From assembly GCA_958403605.1 (NCBI GenBank), contig CATXYA010000032.1:1-9784 (forward strand): DNA of 9,784 nt, read 5' to 3'. The stretch comes from an uncultured Oscillospiraceae bacterium. GTDB lineage: Bacteria; Bacillota; Clostridia; Oscillospirales; Ruminococcaceae. The notes under the pieces are model-generated. The model did not search any database and had not been told where the DNA came from. It saw only the letters and a program-made list of their open reading frames with translations. The translations under genes were made by a program, and so were the position numbers. Shown piece after piece: positions 1-6,397 of this stretch (the stretch's first letter is position 1; every line of letters begins with the position of its first letter).

Positions 1-47
1 CCCGGTGGGGGAAGGTGCTGAGCGCAGCGAAGCGGATGAGGGGGCGC
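1..47. repeat. Palindromic intergenic repeat, left copy (cut by window edge)
   Basis: Positions 1-17 (CCCGGTGGGGGAAGGTG) and 33-47 (CGGATGAGGGGGCGC) match, in inverted orientation, the repeat at the right edge of the window (9730-9784). The middle differs: 18-32 carries a short GCTG/CAGC stem instead of the 9-bp stem of the right copy. The first bases are half of a TTCCCCC-GGT-GGGGGAA hairpin cut by the window start. It appears non-coding and resembles REP-like repeats dispersed between genes in clostridial gut genomes; that family assignment is from memory. Confidence 0.7.
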
Positions 48-64
48 CCGCAAGCGTATCCCAT

Positions 65-124
65 GCAACGGGGCTTGGGGCGAAGCCCCATTCGGAATCC
101 GCAGGCGGCGGCGCTCCGCCTACC
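65..124. repeat. Run of small GC-rich hairpins in the intergenic region
   Basis: Three inverted repeats follow each other: GGGGCTT (70-76) with AAGCCCC (83-89), the tight CGGA-A-TCCG (93-101), and AGGCGG (103-108) with CCGCCT (116-121). No gene is supportable here; the open frames crossing it lack a ribosome binding site and look like repeat-derived noise. It probably forms a mosaic repeat with the element at 1-47. A structured RNA cannot be ruled out, but no promoter is visible. Confidence 0.5.
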
Positions 125-152
125 TTTCGCCCGGCGAGTAGTTTTATGCCAC

Positions 153-185
153 AAAAAAGCGGGGATGCAGCTGCATCCCCGCTTT
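153..185 (-). terminator. Intrinsic terminator of pckG
   Basis: A perfect 30-nt palindrome (156-185; arm AAAGCGGGGATGCAG and its complement) is followed, reading leftward, by a run of six T residues. It starts 13 bases past the pckG stop codon. The placement and T-run orientation fit a Rho-independent terminator for leftward transcription. Confidence 0.92.
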
Positions 186-198
186 GTGTATCTGGTGC

Positions 199-1983
199 TT
201 ATTTGGACAGGCGGTCTTTCAGCTCGGCCAGCTGTTTGCGCAGCTCAGCGGGCACGCGCTCGCCGATTTGGTCATACAGCTCTTCGACGCCCTTGACGTC
301 TTCCAGCCACAGCTCTTTGTCCACGTCCAGCAGGCCCTTGACGGTGTCCAGGGTGATGTCGTCCAAGCCCTCGACGTTGATGTCCTCCGCGTGAGGCACA
401 TAGCCGATCGCGGTCTCCACGGCGTCCACCTTGCCCTCGCAGCGGGCCAGGATCCACATCAGGACGCGCATGTTGTCGCCGAAGCCCGGCCAAATGAAGT
501 GGCCTTCGTCGTCGGTGCGGAACCAGTTGACGTTGAAGATCTTCGGGGCCTTGTCACCCAGCTTCTTGCCCATCTCCAGCCAATGCGCGAAGTAATCGCC
601 CATGTTGTAGCCGCAGAAGGGACGCATGGCCATCGGGTCACGGCGCACGACGCCCACGGCGCCGGTGGCGGCGGCAGTGGTCTCAGAGGCCATGGCGGAG
701 CCGACATACACGCCGTGCTCCCAGCTGAAGGACTGGTACACCAGCGGCGCAGTCTTGGCACGGCGGCCGCCGAACACCATCGCGGTGACAGGTACGCCGT
801 TGGGGTTGTTGAACTCCTTGGACAGGCACGGGCAGTTGACAGCCGGCGCCGTAAAGCGGGAGTTGGGATGGGCCAGCTTGTTGCCGGCGGCAATGTACTC
901 TTTGCCGTTGACGGGCAGACCGGTCCACTCCTGCGCGTTCTCGGGCGGGTTTTTGTCCAGGCCTTCCCACCACACGGTGTTTTCGTCCAGGTTGTGGGCG
1001 ACGTTGGTGAAGATGGTGCCCTTCATCGTGGAAGCCAAGGCGTTGGGGTTGGATTTCGCGTTGGTGCCGGGGGCCACGCCGAAGAAGCCGTTTTCCGGGT
1101 TGATGGCGTACAGCTGGCCGTCCTCGCCGATGTGCATCCAGGCGATATCGTCGCCCACCGTCCAGACCTTGTAGCCCTTCTTGGCGTAGATCTCAGGCGG
1201 GATGAGCATGGCCAGGTTGGGCTTGCCGCAGGCGGAGGGGAACGCGGCGGTGATGTACTTGGTCTCGCCTTCCGGGGTCTCGATGCCCAGGATCAGCATG
1301 TGCTCGGCCATCCAGCCCTCTTTTTTGCCCTGATAAGAGGCGATGCGCAGCGCGAAGCACTTTTTGCCCAGCAGCACGTTGCCGCCGTAGCCGGAGTTGA
1401 TGGACCAAATAGCGTTGTCCTCGGGGAACTGCACGATGTAGCGGTTCTCCTCGTCGATGTCCGCCTTCGCGTGCTGGCCGCGCACGAAGTCGTTGGAATC
1501 GCCCAGCTGGCGCAGAGCGCCCAGGCCGATGCGGGTCATGATATCCATGTTCAGCACGACATAGATGGAGTCGGTGACCTCAATGCCCACCTTGGAGAAG
1601 GGGCTGCCTACGGGGCCCATGCAATAGGGGATGACGTACATGGTGCGGCCCTTCATGCAGCCGGTGTACATCGGGGTCAGCTTCGCCTTCATTTCGTCCG
1701 GATCCATCCAGTTGTTGATGGGGGCGGCGTCCTCTTTGTTTTTGGTGCAGATGAAGGTGCGGCCCTCCACGCGGGCCACGTCGTTTTTCGCGGTGTGATG
1801 CAGCACGCAGCCAGGCAGCTTCTCCTGGTTGAGCTCCGTCATTTCGCCAGTCTTGAAGGTTTCCTCACGCAGCGCGCGCAGCTGACCTTCGGAGCCGTCG
1901 ATCCAAATGGTCTTGTCAGGGGTCATGAGAGCTTCCATCTCGGCGACCCAGTCCAGAACATGCTGGTTGTTCGTCAATGCCAT
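199..1983 (-). CDS. pckG: Phosphoenolpyruvate carboxykinase (GTP)
   Basis: Encodes 594 residues, close to the usual 600-620 of GTP-type PEPCK, a cytosolic enzyme interconverting oxaloacetate + GTP with PEP + CO2 + GDP. In gut anaerobes it often runs toward oxaloacetate. By alignment from memory to the mammalian enzyme, visible residues are: Arg71 (substrate Arg of VARVEG), GYGGN with Tyr199, LGKK metal Lys208, AEHM metal His228, FPSACGK P-loop 248-254, VGDD 276-279, NSRF Arg376, the lid VGSAMASETTAAA (427-439), and guanine-stacking Phe488, Phe496 and Phe501. Odd: the residue after the P-loop Lys is Pro255, where the family has Thr (GKTN becomes GKPN). The start is supported by AAAGGTG about nine bases upstream. 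The gene has its own promoter at 2056-2084 and a strong terminator, so it appears monocistronic. Identity is very secure; the activity consequence of Pro255 is unknown. Confidence 0.97.
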   Translation of the reverse strand: MALTNNQHVLDWVAEMEALMTPDKTIWIDGSEGQLRALREETFKTGEMTELNQEKLPGCVLHHTAKNDVARVEGRTFICTKNKEDAAPINNWMDPDEMKAKLTPMYTGCMKGRTMYVIPYCMGPVGSPFSKVGIEVTDSIYVVLNMDIMTRIGLGALRQLGDSNDFVRGQHAKADIDEENRYIVQFPEDNAIWSINSGYGGNVLLGKKCFALRIASYQGKKEGWMAEHMLILGIETPEGETKYITAAFPSACGKPNLAMLIPPEIYAKKGYKVWTVGDDIAWMHIGEDGQLYAINPENGFFGVAPGTNAKSNPNALASTMKGTIFTNVAHNLDENTVWWEGLDKNPPENAQEWTGLPVNGKEYIAAGNKLAHPNSRFTAPAVNCPCLSKEFNNPNGVPVTAMVFGGRRAKTAPLVYQSFSWEHGVYVGSAMASETTAAATGAVGVVRRDPMAMRPFCGYNMGDYFAHWLEMGKKLGDKAPKIFNVNWFRTDDEGHFIWPGFGDNMRVLMWILARCEGKVDAVETAIGYVPHAEDINVEGLDDITLDTVKGLLDVDKELWLEDVKGVEELYDQIGERVPAELRKQLAELKDRLSK

Positions 1984-2019
1984 AATCCAATCACCTTTCT
2001 TTGTGAAATTCCGAGGCGC

Positions 2020-2027
2020 TGAAAACG
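2020..2027. promoter_or_regulatory. Possible cre half-site in the pckG leader
   Basis: TGAAAACG matches the left half of the CcpA catabolite-responsive element consensus, but the right half (TCCCGG) does not. It lies about 22 bases downstream of the predicted pckG transcription start, where a bound repressor could block elongation. Weak evidence. Confidence 0.15.
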
Positions 2028-2039
2028 TCCCGGCAAATC

Positions 2040-2055
2040 AAACCGATTTGGGTTT
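2040..2055. promoter_or_regulatory. Candidate operator beside the pckG -10 box
   Basis: AAACC (2040-2044) and GGTTT (2051-2055) form a 5-bp inverted repeat with a 6-base spacer. It directly abuts the -10 box (2056-2061) on the downstream side and covers the expected start point. That is a suitable repressor position, but so short a repeat may be chance. Confidence 0.25.
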
Positions 2056-2084
2056 ATTATACTGCTTCGTTAAAAAAAGCACAA
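2056..2084 (-). promoter_or_regulatory. Promoter of pckG
   Basis: Reading leftward: TTGTGC at 2084-2079, a 17-base spacer, and a perfect TATAAT at 2061-2056. The predicted start near 2049 gives a leader of about 65 bases. It means pckG need not rely on readthrough from the oxidoreductase gene, which has no convincing terminator after its stop. Confidence 0.8.
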
Positions 2085-2129
2085 GCACTTTTGAAAAAAA
2101 TGGAACAAAAGGGCAAAAGATTTCCGGTT

Positions 2130-3395
2130 TTAGTCCCGGGCCATGCTGGCGCCGCCAAAGATGGGACGGGCCTCCTCCAAGCTCTGCATATAGGCATCCA
2201 TGGCCTCAGCCACGCGTTTCGAGTGTGCCACCGCCTCCACGACGGTGCGCGCGCCGTTCACCACATCGCCGGAGGCGAAGATGCCCGGGCGTGTAGTGTG
2301 CCCCTCTTCGTCCGTCACCAGCAGGCCGCGCTCGTTGGTGTGCAGGCCCTTGGTGGTGCTGACGATGCGGCTTTTCGGCCCCTGGCTGATGGAGATGATG
2401 ACGCTGTCCGCCGAGTACAGCTGCTCGGTGCCCGCCACCTCGGCAAAGCTGCCGTCCGGCCGCTCGGCCACGTCCGCAAAAATCACGCCCTCGTCCACGA
2501 TCTGCACCGGCGCCTTGTTGTAGAAAAACTCCACGCCTTCCAGCGACGCGTAGTCGAACTCATGCTTCGACGCCGCCACGTCGGGCGTGCGGGAAAAGCA
2601 CTGCACCCAGCGCGAGCCCTTGCGCAGGGCCGTGCGCGCCACATCCATGGCCGCATTGCCCGCGCCGATGACGATGACACGCTCGCCCAGGTGGAAGCTG
2701 TCGGGATTGTTCAGATAGTTGATGCCGAAATGCACGTGGCCCAGCGTCTCGCCCTTGATGTGCAGCGCGTTGGGCTGCCAGACGCCCGTGCCCACAAAAA
2801 TGGCCTTGTAGCCGTCGCGGAACAGATCGTCGATGCCGATGGCCCCGCCGATGGTGGTGTTGGGCCGCACCTTGATGTCCTTCAGCCGCAGGTGGCGGTA
2901 CTCAAAATCATCCAGCACGCTTTTGGGCAGGCGGAACTCCGGGATGCCGTAGCGCAGCACGCCGCCGATCTTGTCCTTGCCCTCGAAAATGGTCACCTGG
3001 TAGCCCTTGCGCGCCAGGTGCACGGCGATGGTGAGCCCCGCGGGGCCGGAGCCGATGATGGCCACCCGCATGCCGTTGGAGGGCGCGGGCCCCTTCACCA
3101 TCTTGCTGGAATAAGTGGTGGAAATATAGTTTTCAATGGTGGAAAAGTGGACGGGCGCGCCCTTTTTTCCCAAAATGCAGTGTCCCTCGCATTGGTTTTC
3201 ATGATTGCAGACCAAGCTGCACACGGTGGTGAGGGGGTTATTTTCAAACAGCGTGCGGCCCGCCTCGTCCAGCTTGCCGTCCAGCATCAGCCGGATGACC
3301 GTGGGAATGGGCGTCCCGATGGGGCAGCCCTTCTGGCATTGCGGTACTTTGCAGTTGAGGCACCGCTGCGCTTCGTCGAGCACATGGATCGCCAT
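2130..3395 (-). CDS. GltD/NfnB-like FAD/NAD(P) oxidoreductase with N-terminal Fe-S motifs
   Basis: From the chosen start this is 421 residues, somewhat shorter than GltD or NfnB (about 460-470). It belongs to the family transferring electrons between NAD(P)H, FAD and Fe-S clusters in glutamate synthase small subunit and NADH-dependent ferredoxin:NADP oxidoreductase. In numbering from the upstream ATG (3401): two Cys clusters (Cys14/17/22/26 and Cys61/65/71/75) of the usual [4Fe-4S] pattern, FAD-binding GSGPAG (117-122), GGVLRYGIPEFRLP (146-159), a second dinucleotide fold GAGNAAMDVAR (246-256), and a C-terminal FAD motif GIFASGDVVNGARTVVEA. Start choice: AAGGAGG (3410-3404) lies 8 bases before the ATG at 3395 but only 2 before that at 3401, so MAIHVLDE is preferred. 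Neither a gltB-like nor an NfnA-like partner is adjacent, so the electron partner and substrate are unknown. A glutamate synthase role should not be assumed. Confidence 0.88.
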   Translation of the reverse strand: MAIHVLDEAQRCLNCKVPQCQKGCPIGTPIPTVIRLMLDGKLDEAGRTLFENNPLTTVCSLVCNHENQCEGHCILGKKGAPVHFSTIENYISTTYSSKMVKGPAPSNGMRVAIIGSGPAGLTIAVHLARKGYQVTIFEGKDKIGGVLRYGIPEFRLPKSVLDDFEYRHLRLKDIKVRPNTTIGGAIGIDDLFRDGYKAIFVGTGVWQPNALHIKGETLGHVHFGINYLNNPDSFHLGERVIVIGAGNAAMDVARTALRKGSRWVQCFSRTPDVAASKHEFDYASLEGVEFFYNKAPVQIVDEGVIFADVAERPDGSFAEVAGTEQLYSADSVIISISQGPKSRIVSTTKGLHTNERGLLVTDEEGHTTRPGIFASGDVVNGARTVVEAVAHSKRVAEAMDAYMQSLEEARPIFGGASMARD

Positions 3396-3433
3396 CAGCA
3401 TCTCCTCCTTTGGATCTTACGTTCTGTAGTTCT

Positions 3434-3462
3434 ATTGTACCTGAAAACCGCGCTCACGGCAA
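3434..3462 (-). promoter_or_regulatory. Promoter of the GltD/NfnB-like oxidoreductase
   Basis: Reading leftward: TTGCCG (3462-3457), a 17-base spacer, and TACAAT (3439-3434). The predicted start is near 3427, about 30 bases before the start codon at 3395. It diverges from the promoter at 3490-3498. Confidence 0.7.
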
Positions 3463-3489
3463 TCTCTTCTTTTTTCCTGCCCGCCCGTA

Positions 3490-3498
3490 TGGTATACT
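3490..3498 (+). promoter_or_regulatory. Extended -10 promoter of the DUF3592-like gene
   Basis: TGG-TATACT gives a TGn extended -10 element on the plus strand. The expected -35 position (3470-3475) is only a T-run, so activity would rest on the extended -10. The start would be near 3505, some 28 bases before the start codon. Confidence 0.55.
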
Positions 3499-3532
3499 GA
3501 AGTGAAACTGTGAGGAAGGGGACATTTTTTCG

Positions 3533-3901
3533 ATGGATCTGTTGTTTTTTGCCATTGCCTTCGCCTGGCTTATTTACGGCAGCCACGGCCTTGTTTCCGA
3601 GGGAAAGCTGGCGCGCGGCGGCGTCACCCTGGAGGCGCGGGTCAAGGGGCACGAGCACGACGGCTACCAATACTATCCGCTGTTGGGCTACACCTATGAG
3701 GGCCAATATTACGAGGTGCGCTACCATTTGGGTTCCAAGGAGAAATACCAGCAGGGCGGCATGGTGCCCATCCGCCTGCTGCCGGCAAAGCCGGACAAGC
3801 CCGAGATCGTGGGCCGCTCCAACCGGCGGGCCTACCTCTTCGCCCTCGCCATCGGCCTCATCGCCCTGGTGTGGGCCAGCTGGAATGCGCTTTTGCGGTG
3901 A
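3533..3901 (+). CDS. Small DUF3592-like membrane protein
   Basis: A 122-residue protein with a hydrophobic N-terminal segment (about 2-18), a polar middle, and a C-terminal membrane helix (about 100-120). This is the architecture of DUF3592 proteins, whose beta-rich domain sits between two helices. The middle shows family-like features: YPLLGYTYEGQYYEV (48-62) and a GGMVPIRLLPAKPDKPEI stretch (75-92), comparable to the usual G-x-V-x-V-x-Y-x-P-x-x-P pattern. The function of the family is unknown. The start is preceded by a purine-rich GAGGAAGGGGA about 11 bases upstream, slightly far for a ribosome binding site. It is transcribed alone, divergent from the oxidoreductase and convergent with the lipoprotein gene, and is followed by a terminator. 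The gene is very likely real; the family call is from pattern memory. Confidence 0.8.
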   Translation: MDLLFFAIAFAWLIYGSHGLVSEGKLARGGVTLEARVKGHEHDGYQYYPLLGYTYEGQYYEVRYHLGSKEKYQQGGMVPIRLLPAKPDKPEIVGRSNRRAYLFALAIGLIALVWASWNALLR

Positions 3902-3903
3902 AT

Positions 3904-3952
3904 AAAAAAGGGCGGACGAGAAAGCCGAAAAGGCCTCTCGCCCGCCCTTTTT
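3904..3952. terminator. Bidirectional terminator between convergent genes
   Basis: AAAAAGGGCGG-A-CGAGA (3905-3921) pairs with TCTCG-C-CCGCCCTTTTT (3936-3952) with one A/C mismatch. The stem is capped by an inner GCC-GAAAA-GGC hairpin. A-tract and T-tract flank the stem symmetrically, so it can end both the rightward DUF3592-like transcript and the leftward response regulator-kinase-lipoprotein transcript. The two stop codons lie within three bases of its ends. Confidence 0.9.
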
Positions 3953-3954
3953 AT

Positions 3955-4932
3955 TTATCCAAGCCAGCGTTTGTCAATAGGCCGGAAGGCCCGCAAGGGA
4001 GCTCCGTCAAAATCATAGGTGGGATACGGGCATGTCCAATAGCAATCCAGCGTCCTGCCATCATCGCAGCGCACTTGGAACGTATGCTGTGCGATTGCCG
4101 CCCGGTCTTCGGTGTCCCGCAGCGGCACAGCCGTCACCTCTGTCACCTGTGCCCCGCCCGTCAGCAGCGAGCCGGACAGCTGCGTCCGCAACGTCTCCAG
4201 CACCTCCTCCAACATGGGCTGATAGGAAGGATCCGTTTCATCGAAATAATATTGTTCCTCCCAGCCCTCCTTGTCCCAGCGTTTCATGCAGGGCAGCGGC
4301 TCGGCAGCCGCCATGGCCTGCTGCTCATTTTCACTGGGTTGGTAGGACACTGCCATCACTTCCCCTGTGGTCGCATCCAGTTGGAGATCCAGCCCCGCGC
4401 CGCTCTCCTCCGGCTGTCTCTGCACGATATTCCAGACAAGAGGGGTGCCGGGTTCGGAAGATTTCGTCAATACCAATTCCAGCGGCATCCCGGCCAAATC
4501 GAGGCCGTACATTTTTTCCATGAGCGTGCCCGCAAGGTTGGCTGCTTCCTGGGCGCTCACCACCGGGTCTAGCGCGGCCTCCCGCGCCCAAAGCTTTCGC
4601 ATCGCTTCCACTTCCTGTTCGATACTTTGGCGCACGCTCTTCGCTTGCGCCGGATCGGCCAGTTGGGCCGCCCAGGCTTTTTCCTCCAGTGCCGTGATAC
4701 GCTGCGCGGCGGCATCCAGGTCCTCGGCGTCCCATCGATAAGCGTAGGTCTTTCCTCCGCTGACCGCCTGCTCGATGGCCTCCTGCGCCGCCGTTTTCGT
4801 CACCAACGGATCGCTGGTGACCACGGGCTGCTGCGCCCGCGCGCCGCACCCTGCCAGCAGGCCCAGCAGCATCAGGGAAGAGCCGACGGCCACGGCGCAT
4901 CGCATACGCGCTGTCGTTCTTTTTTGCTTCAT
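3955..4932 (-). CDS. Secreted lipoprotein of the two-component operon, possible PepSY-like segment
   Basis: A 325-residue protein with a basic N-terminus (MKQKRTTARMR), a hydrophobic core, and a lipobox LLAGC with the acceptor Cys at position 29. It should be lipid-anchored on the outer face of the membrane. The body is mostly polar. Residues around 126-200 (VSAQEAANLAGTLMEK, then LVWNIVQRQ...LDLQLDATTGEVMAVSY) resemble the conserved core of PepSY-type domains, where an aromatic strand precedes a D-x-x-TGEV turn. A region near 50-120 is helical and may be a coiled coil. I do not recognise a named family for the whole protein. It is the last gene after the regulator and kinase genes (65-bp gap), so it may be an accessory sensor or a target of that system. 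AAGGAGG lies about nine bases from the ATG inside a perfect hairpin. Being a lipoprotein is secure; PepSY is tentative. Confidence 0.82.
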   Translation of the reverse strand: MKQKRTTARMRCAVAVGSSLMLLGLLAGCGARAQQPVVTSDPLVTKTAAQEAIEQAVSGGKTYAYRWDAEDLDAAAQRITALEEKAWAAQLADPAQAKSVRQSIEQEVEAMRKLWAREAALDPVVSAQEAANLAGTLMEKMYGLDLAGMPLELVLTKSSEPGTPLVWNIVQRQPEESGAGLDLQLDATTGEVMAVSYQPSENEQQAMAAAEPLPCMKRWDKEGWEEQYYFDETDPSYQPMLEEVLETLRTQLSGSLLTGGAQVTEVTAVPLRDTEDRAAIAQHTFQVRCDDGRTLDCYWTCPYPTYDFDGAPLRAFRPIDKRWLG

Positions 4933-4933
4933 T

Positions 4934-4954
4934 GCAGAAAACCTCCTTTTCTGC
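4934..4954 (-). promoter_or_regulatory. Hairpin enclosing the lipoprotein ribosome binding site
   Basis: On the coding strand GCAGAAAA and TTTTCTGC form a perfect 8-bp stem whose 5-base loop is exactly GGAGG. The foot of the stem is one base from the start codon. The Shine-Dalgarno core is thus presented in a loop while its flanks are paired, a geometry that could set or regulate translation of the last gene relative to the kinase. Confidence 0.6.
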
Positions 4955-4995
4955 CTTCATTATCACACGGTAAGGTTGCAGGCTTTTCACCGCAC

Positions 4996-5012
4996 TGTCA
5001 CAGAGTTGTAAA
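4996..5012 (-). promoter_or_regulatory. Possible response-regulator direct repeat at the end of the kinase gene
   Basis: TTTACA-N5-GTGACA on the minus strand overlaps the last kinase codons and stop. It resembles the direct repeat upstream of the response regulator gene (7101-7117): 10 of 11 bases agree over TTACAAnTCTG. The half-site spacing is like that of PhoB/PhoP-class sites. A weak GATAAT (4964-4959) lies downstream but has no good -35. This could be an internal control site for the lipoprotein gene, or coincidence. Confidence 0.25.
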
Positions 5013-6386
5013 TAATATCTCTGCCGTGGTACCCGCGCCCGGCGCGGAGGAAAACGTCAATGTGGCGCCGTGGGCCTGCGCAATGGCAAAGCAAAGGCTG
5101 AGGCCAAGGCCCGCGCCGCCCTGTTGGCGGCTGCGGGCTTTATCGGGCCGAAAGAATGGCTGGCCCAGCTGTGCCATGGTCTGTGCGTCCATGCCGCAGC
5201 CGGTGTCCCGCACCCAAACCCGGATCCCCTCTGGGGCCGGGGCCGTTCCCAGCGTTACCAAACCACCTGGGCTGCAGGCCTTGATGGCGTTATCCGCCAG
5301 GTTCACCAGCAAACTTTCCAGCAGCGGTGCTTCCCCCCGCACCGTGCCAGAGCCCTCCTTTACAACTTGCAGGCGCACTTTTTTCTCACGCGCTTTGGGC
5401 AGTACCGTGCGCCGGACAGCCTCCAGCAGCTGGTTTACGGCCACGGGCTCCCGCCGTGCCGTTTCTCCGCGCAGGGCTGCCATCTGCAATAGCCGCTCGC
5501 TCAGGGCGGTAAGCCGCCTTGTCTCGTTGATCAGATAACTCGTCACCTCATAGGTTTCCGCTTCGTCCACCCGTGCGCGCTGCAAATACTCCGCATAACC
5601 GCCGACTGCTGTCAGCGGTGTGCGAAGCTCATGAGCCAGATCGTCCACCAGCTGCTGTTTTTGCCGCGCCTCGGCCTGTAGCTGCGCCACATTTTGCTGT
5701 ACCTGTGCCGCCAGATCGTTCAGCGCATGGGCCAGCTGACCCACTTCATCCCGGCTGCGAATGGGGCTGCGGGCGGTATAATCTCCCTGGGCCAGTTTTT
5801 CCGTCATGGCGGCCAGCCGCTCCATGGGGCGCGATAGACCGCGCAGTACAAAATACAATGCCGCCGCCAGCGCGGCCAGTACAGCGGCGCCCGTCCCCCA
5901 AAACAACCGCCGGGTCTGTGCCCATTGCCTGAAAAAGGGCTCCATATCAAACGCGCAGGTCAGCACCACCTCTTCCGGCTGCGGCAGCTGGGCCAACACG
6001 TACAGCGTATGCCGCCCTTCCGCCAGGCGCACCGTGTGGACGCGCTCGCCCACCGGCGGCGCCGGCGGCAGCGCTTCCTCTGGCTGCGGTATCCTATCTG
6101 CCCAAACTGTATCCCCCTGCCTGATCTGTAGCAAAAGCGCGCTCTGCTGCGCGGCATAATTTTGCGTCAAACGCGGCAGCGCCGTGGGGCGGCGTGCCTG
6201 CACCGCGGCGGCATCCCGCACAAAGCTTTGGGCCACCGCGTGCTGCTGTGCCAACAGCTTGCCGCACTCCGCCTCAAAGCTGCGCTGCTGGCTCCATTGA
6301 GATAGCAGCGCAATGCCGCCGCCAAAGGCGGCGATAAACAGCGCCAGCGTCAGCAGATAGGCTTTCTGCCAAAATTTCAGATGCAT
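4998..6386 (-). CDS. Membrane sensor histidine kinase
   Basis: A 462-residue class I histidine kinase. A first membrane helix (about 8-29) and a second (about 163-183) enclose an extracytoplasmic sensor region of some 130 residues with no family I recognise; it contains two cysteines, Cys41 and Cys144, that could form a disulfide. Then come a HAMP linker (about 184-236), a HisKA domain with DLAHELRTPLTAV and phospho-acceptor His252, and an ATPase domain with N-box NLADNA (362-367), G1 DTGCGM (394-399), F-box residues 411-412 and G2 GGAGLGLSL (423-431). All catalytic motifs look intact. It sits 11 bases after the regulator gene, and the ribosome binding site TAGGAGG includes the regulator's TAG stop, implying translational coupling. 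It should phosphorylate the adjacent OmpR-type regulator. The signal is unknown; the downstream lipoprotein suggests an envelope stimulus. Confidence 0.95.
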   Translation of the reverse strand: MHLKFWQKAYLLTLALFIAAFGGGIALLSQWSQQRSFEAECGKLLAQQHAVAQSFVRDAAAVQARRPTALPRLTQNYAAQQSALLLQIRQGDTVWADRIPQPEEALPPAPPVGERVHTVRLAEGRHTLYVLAQLPQPEEVVLTCAFDMEPFFRQWAQTRRLFWGTGAAVLAALAAALYFVLRGLSRPMERLAAMTEKLAQGDYTARSPIRSRDEVGQLAHALNDLAAQVQQNVAQLQAEARQKQQLVDDLAHELRTPLTAVGGYAEYLQRARVDEAETYEVTSYLINETRRLTALSERLLQMAALRGETARREPVAVNQLLEAVRRTVLPKAREKKVRLQVVKEGSGTVRGEAPLLESLLVNLADNAIKACSPGGLVTLGTAPAPEGIRVWVRDTGCGMDAQTMAQLGQPFFRPDKARSRQQGGAGLGLSLCFAIAQAHGATLTFSSAPGAGTTAEILFTTL

Positions 6387-6397
6387 CCGTGTGCCTC

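Noticed and set aside
5..394. Plus-strand frames across the left-edge repeat
   Set aside because: They translate repeat and terminator DNA and continue antisense to pckG; no ribosome binding site.
184..2022. 612-codon plus-strand frame antisense to pckG
   Set aside because: The opposite strand encodes an unmistakable PEPCK. The antisense product is His/Val/Gly-rich low-complexity sequence of the kind produced by GC-rich codon bias, with no ribosome binding site.
2072..2100. Possible terminator after the oxidoreductase (AAAAGTGC-TT-GTGCTTTT, minus strand)
   Set aside because: Pairing needs adjacent G-U wobbles and a 2-base loop, and it overlaps the pckG -35 region; better read as promoter sequence.
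2091..3500. 469-codon plus-strand frame antisense to the oxidoreductase
   Set aside because: Mirror frame of a well-supported gene; no recognisable domain.
4959..4964. GATAAT as an internal promoter for the lipoprotein gene
   Set aside because: No acceptable -35 at 16-18 bases; kept only as a possibility tied to the putative regulator site.
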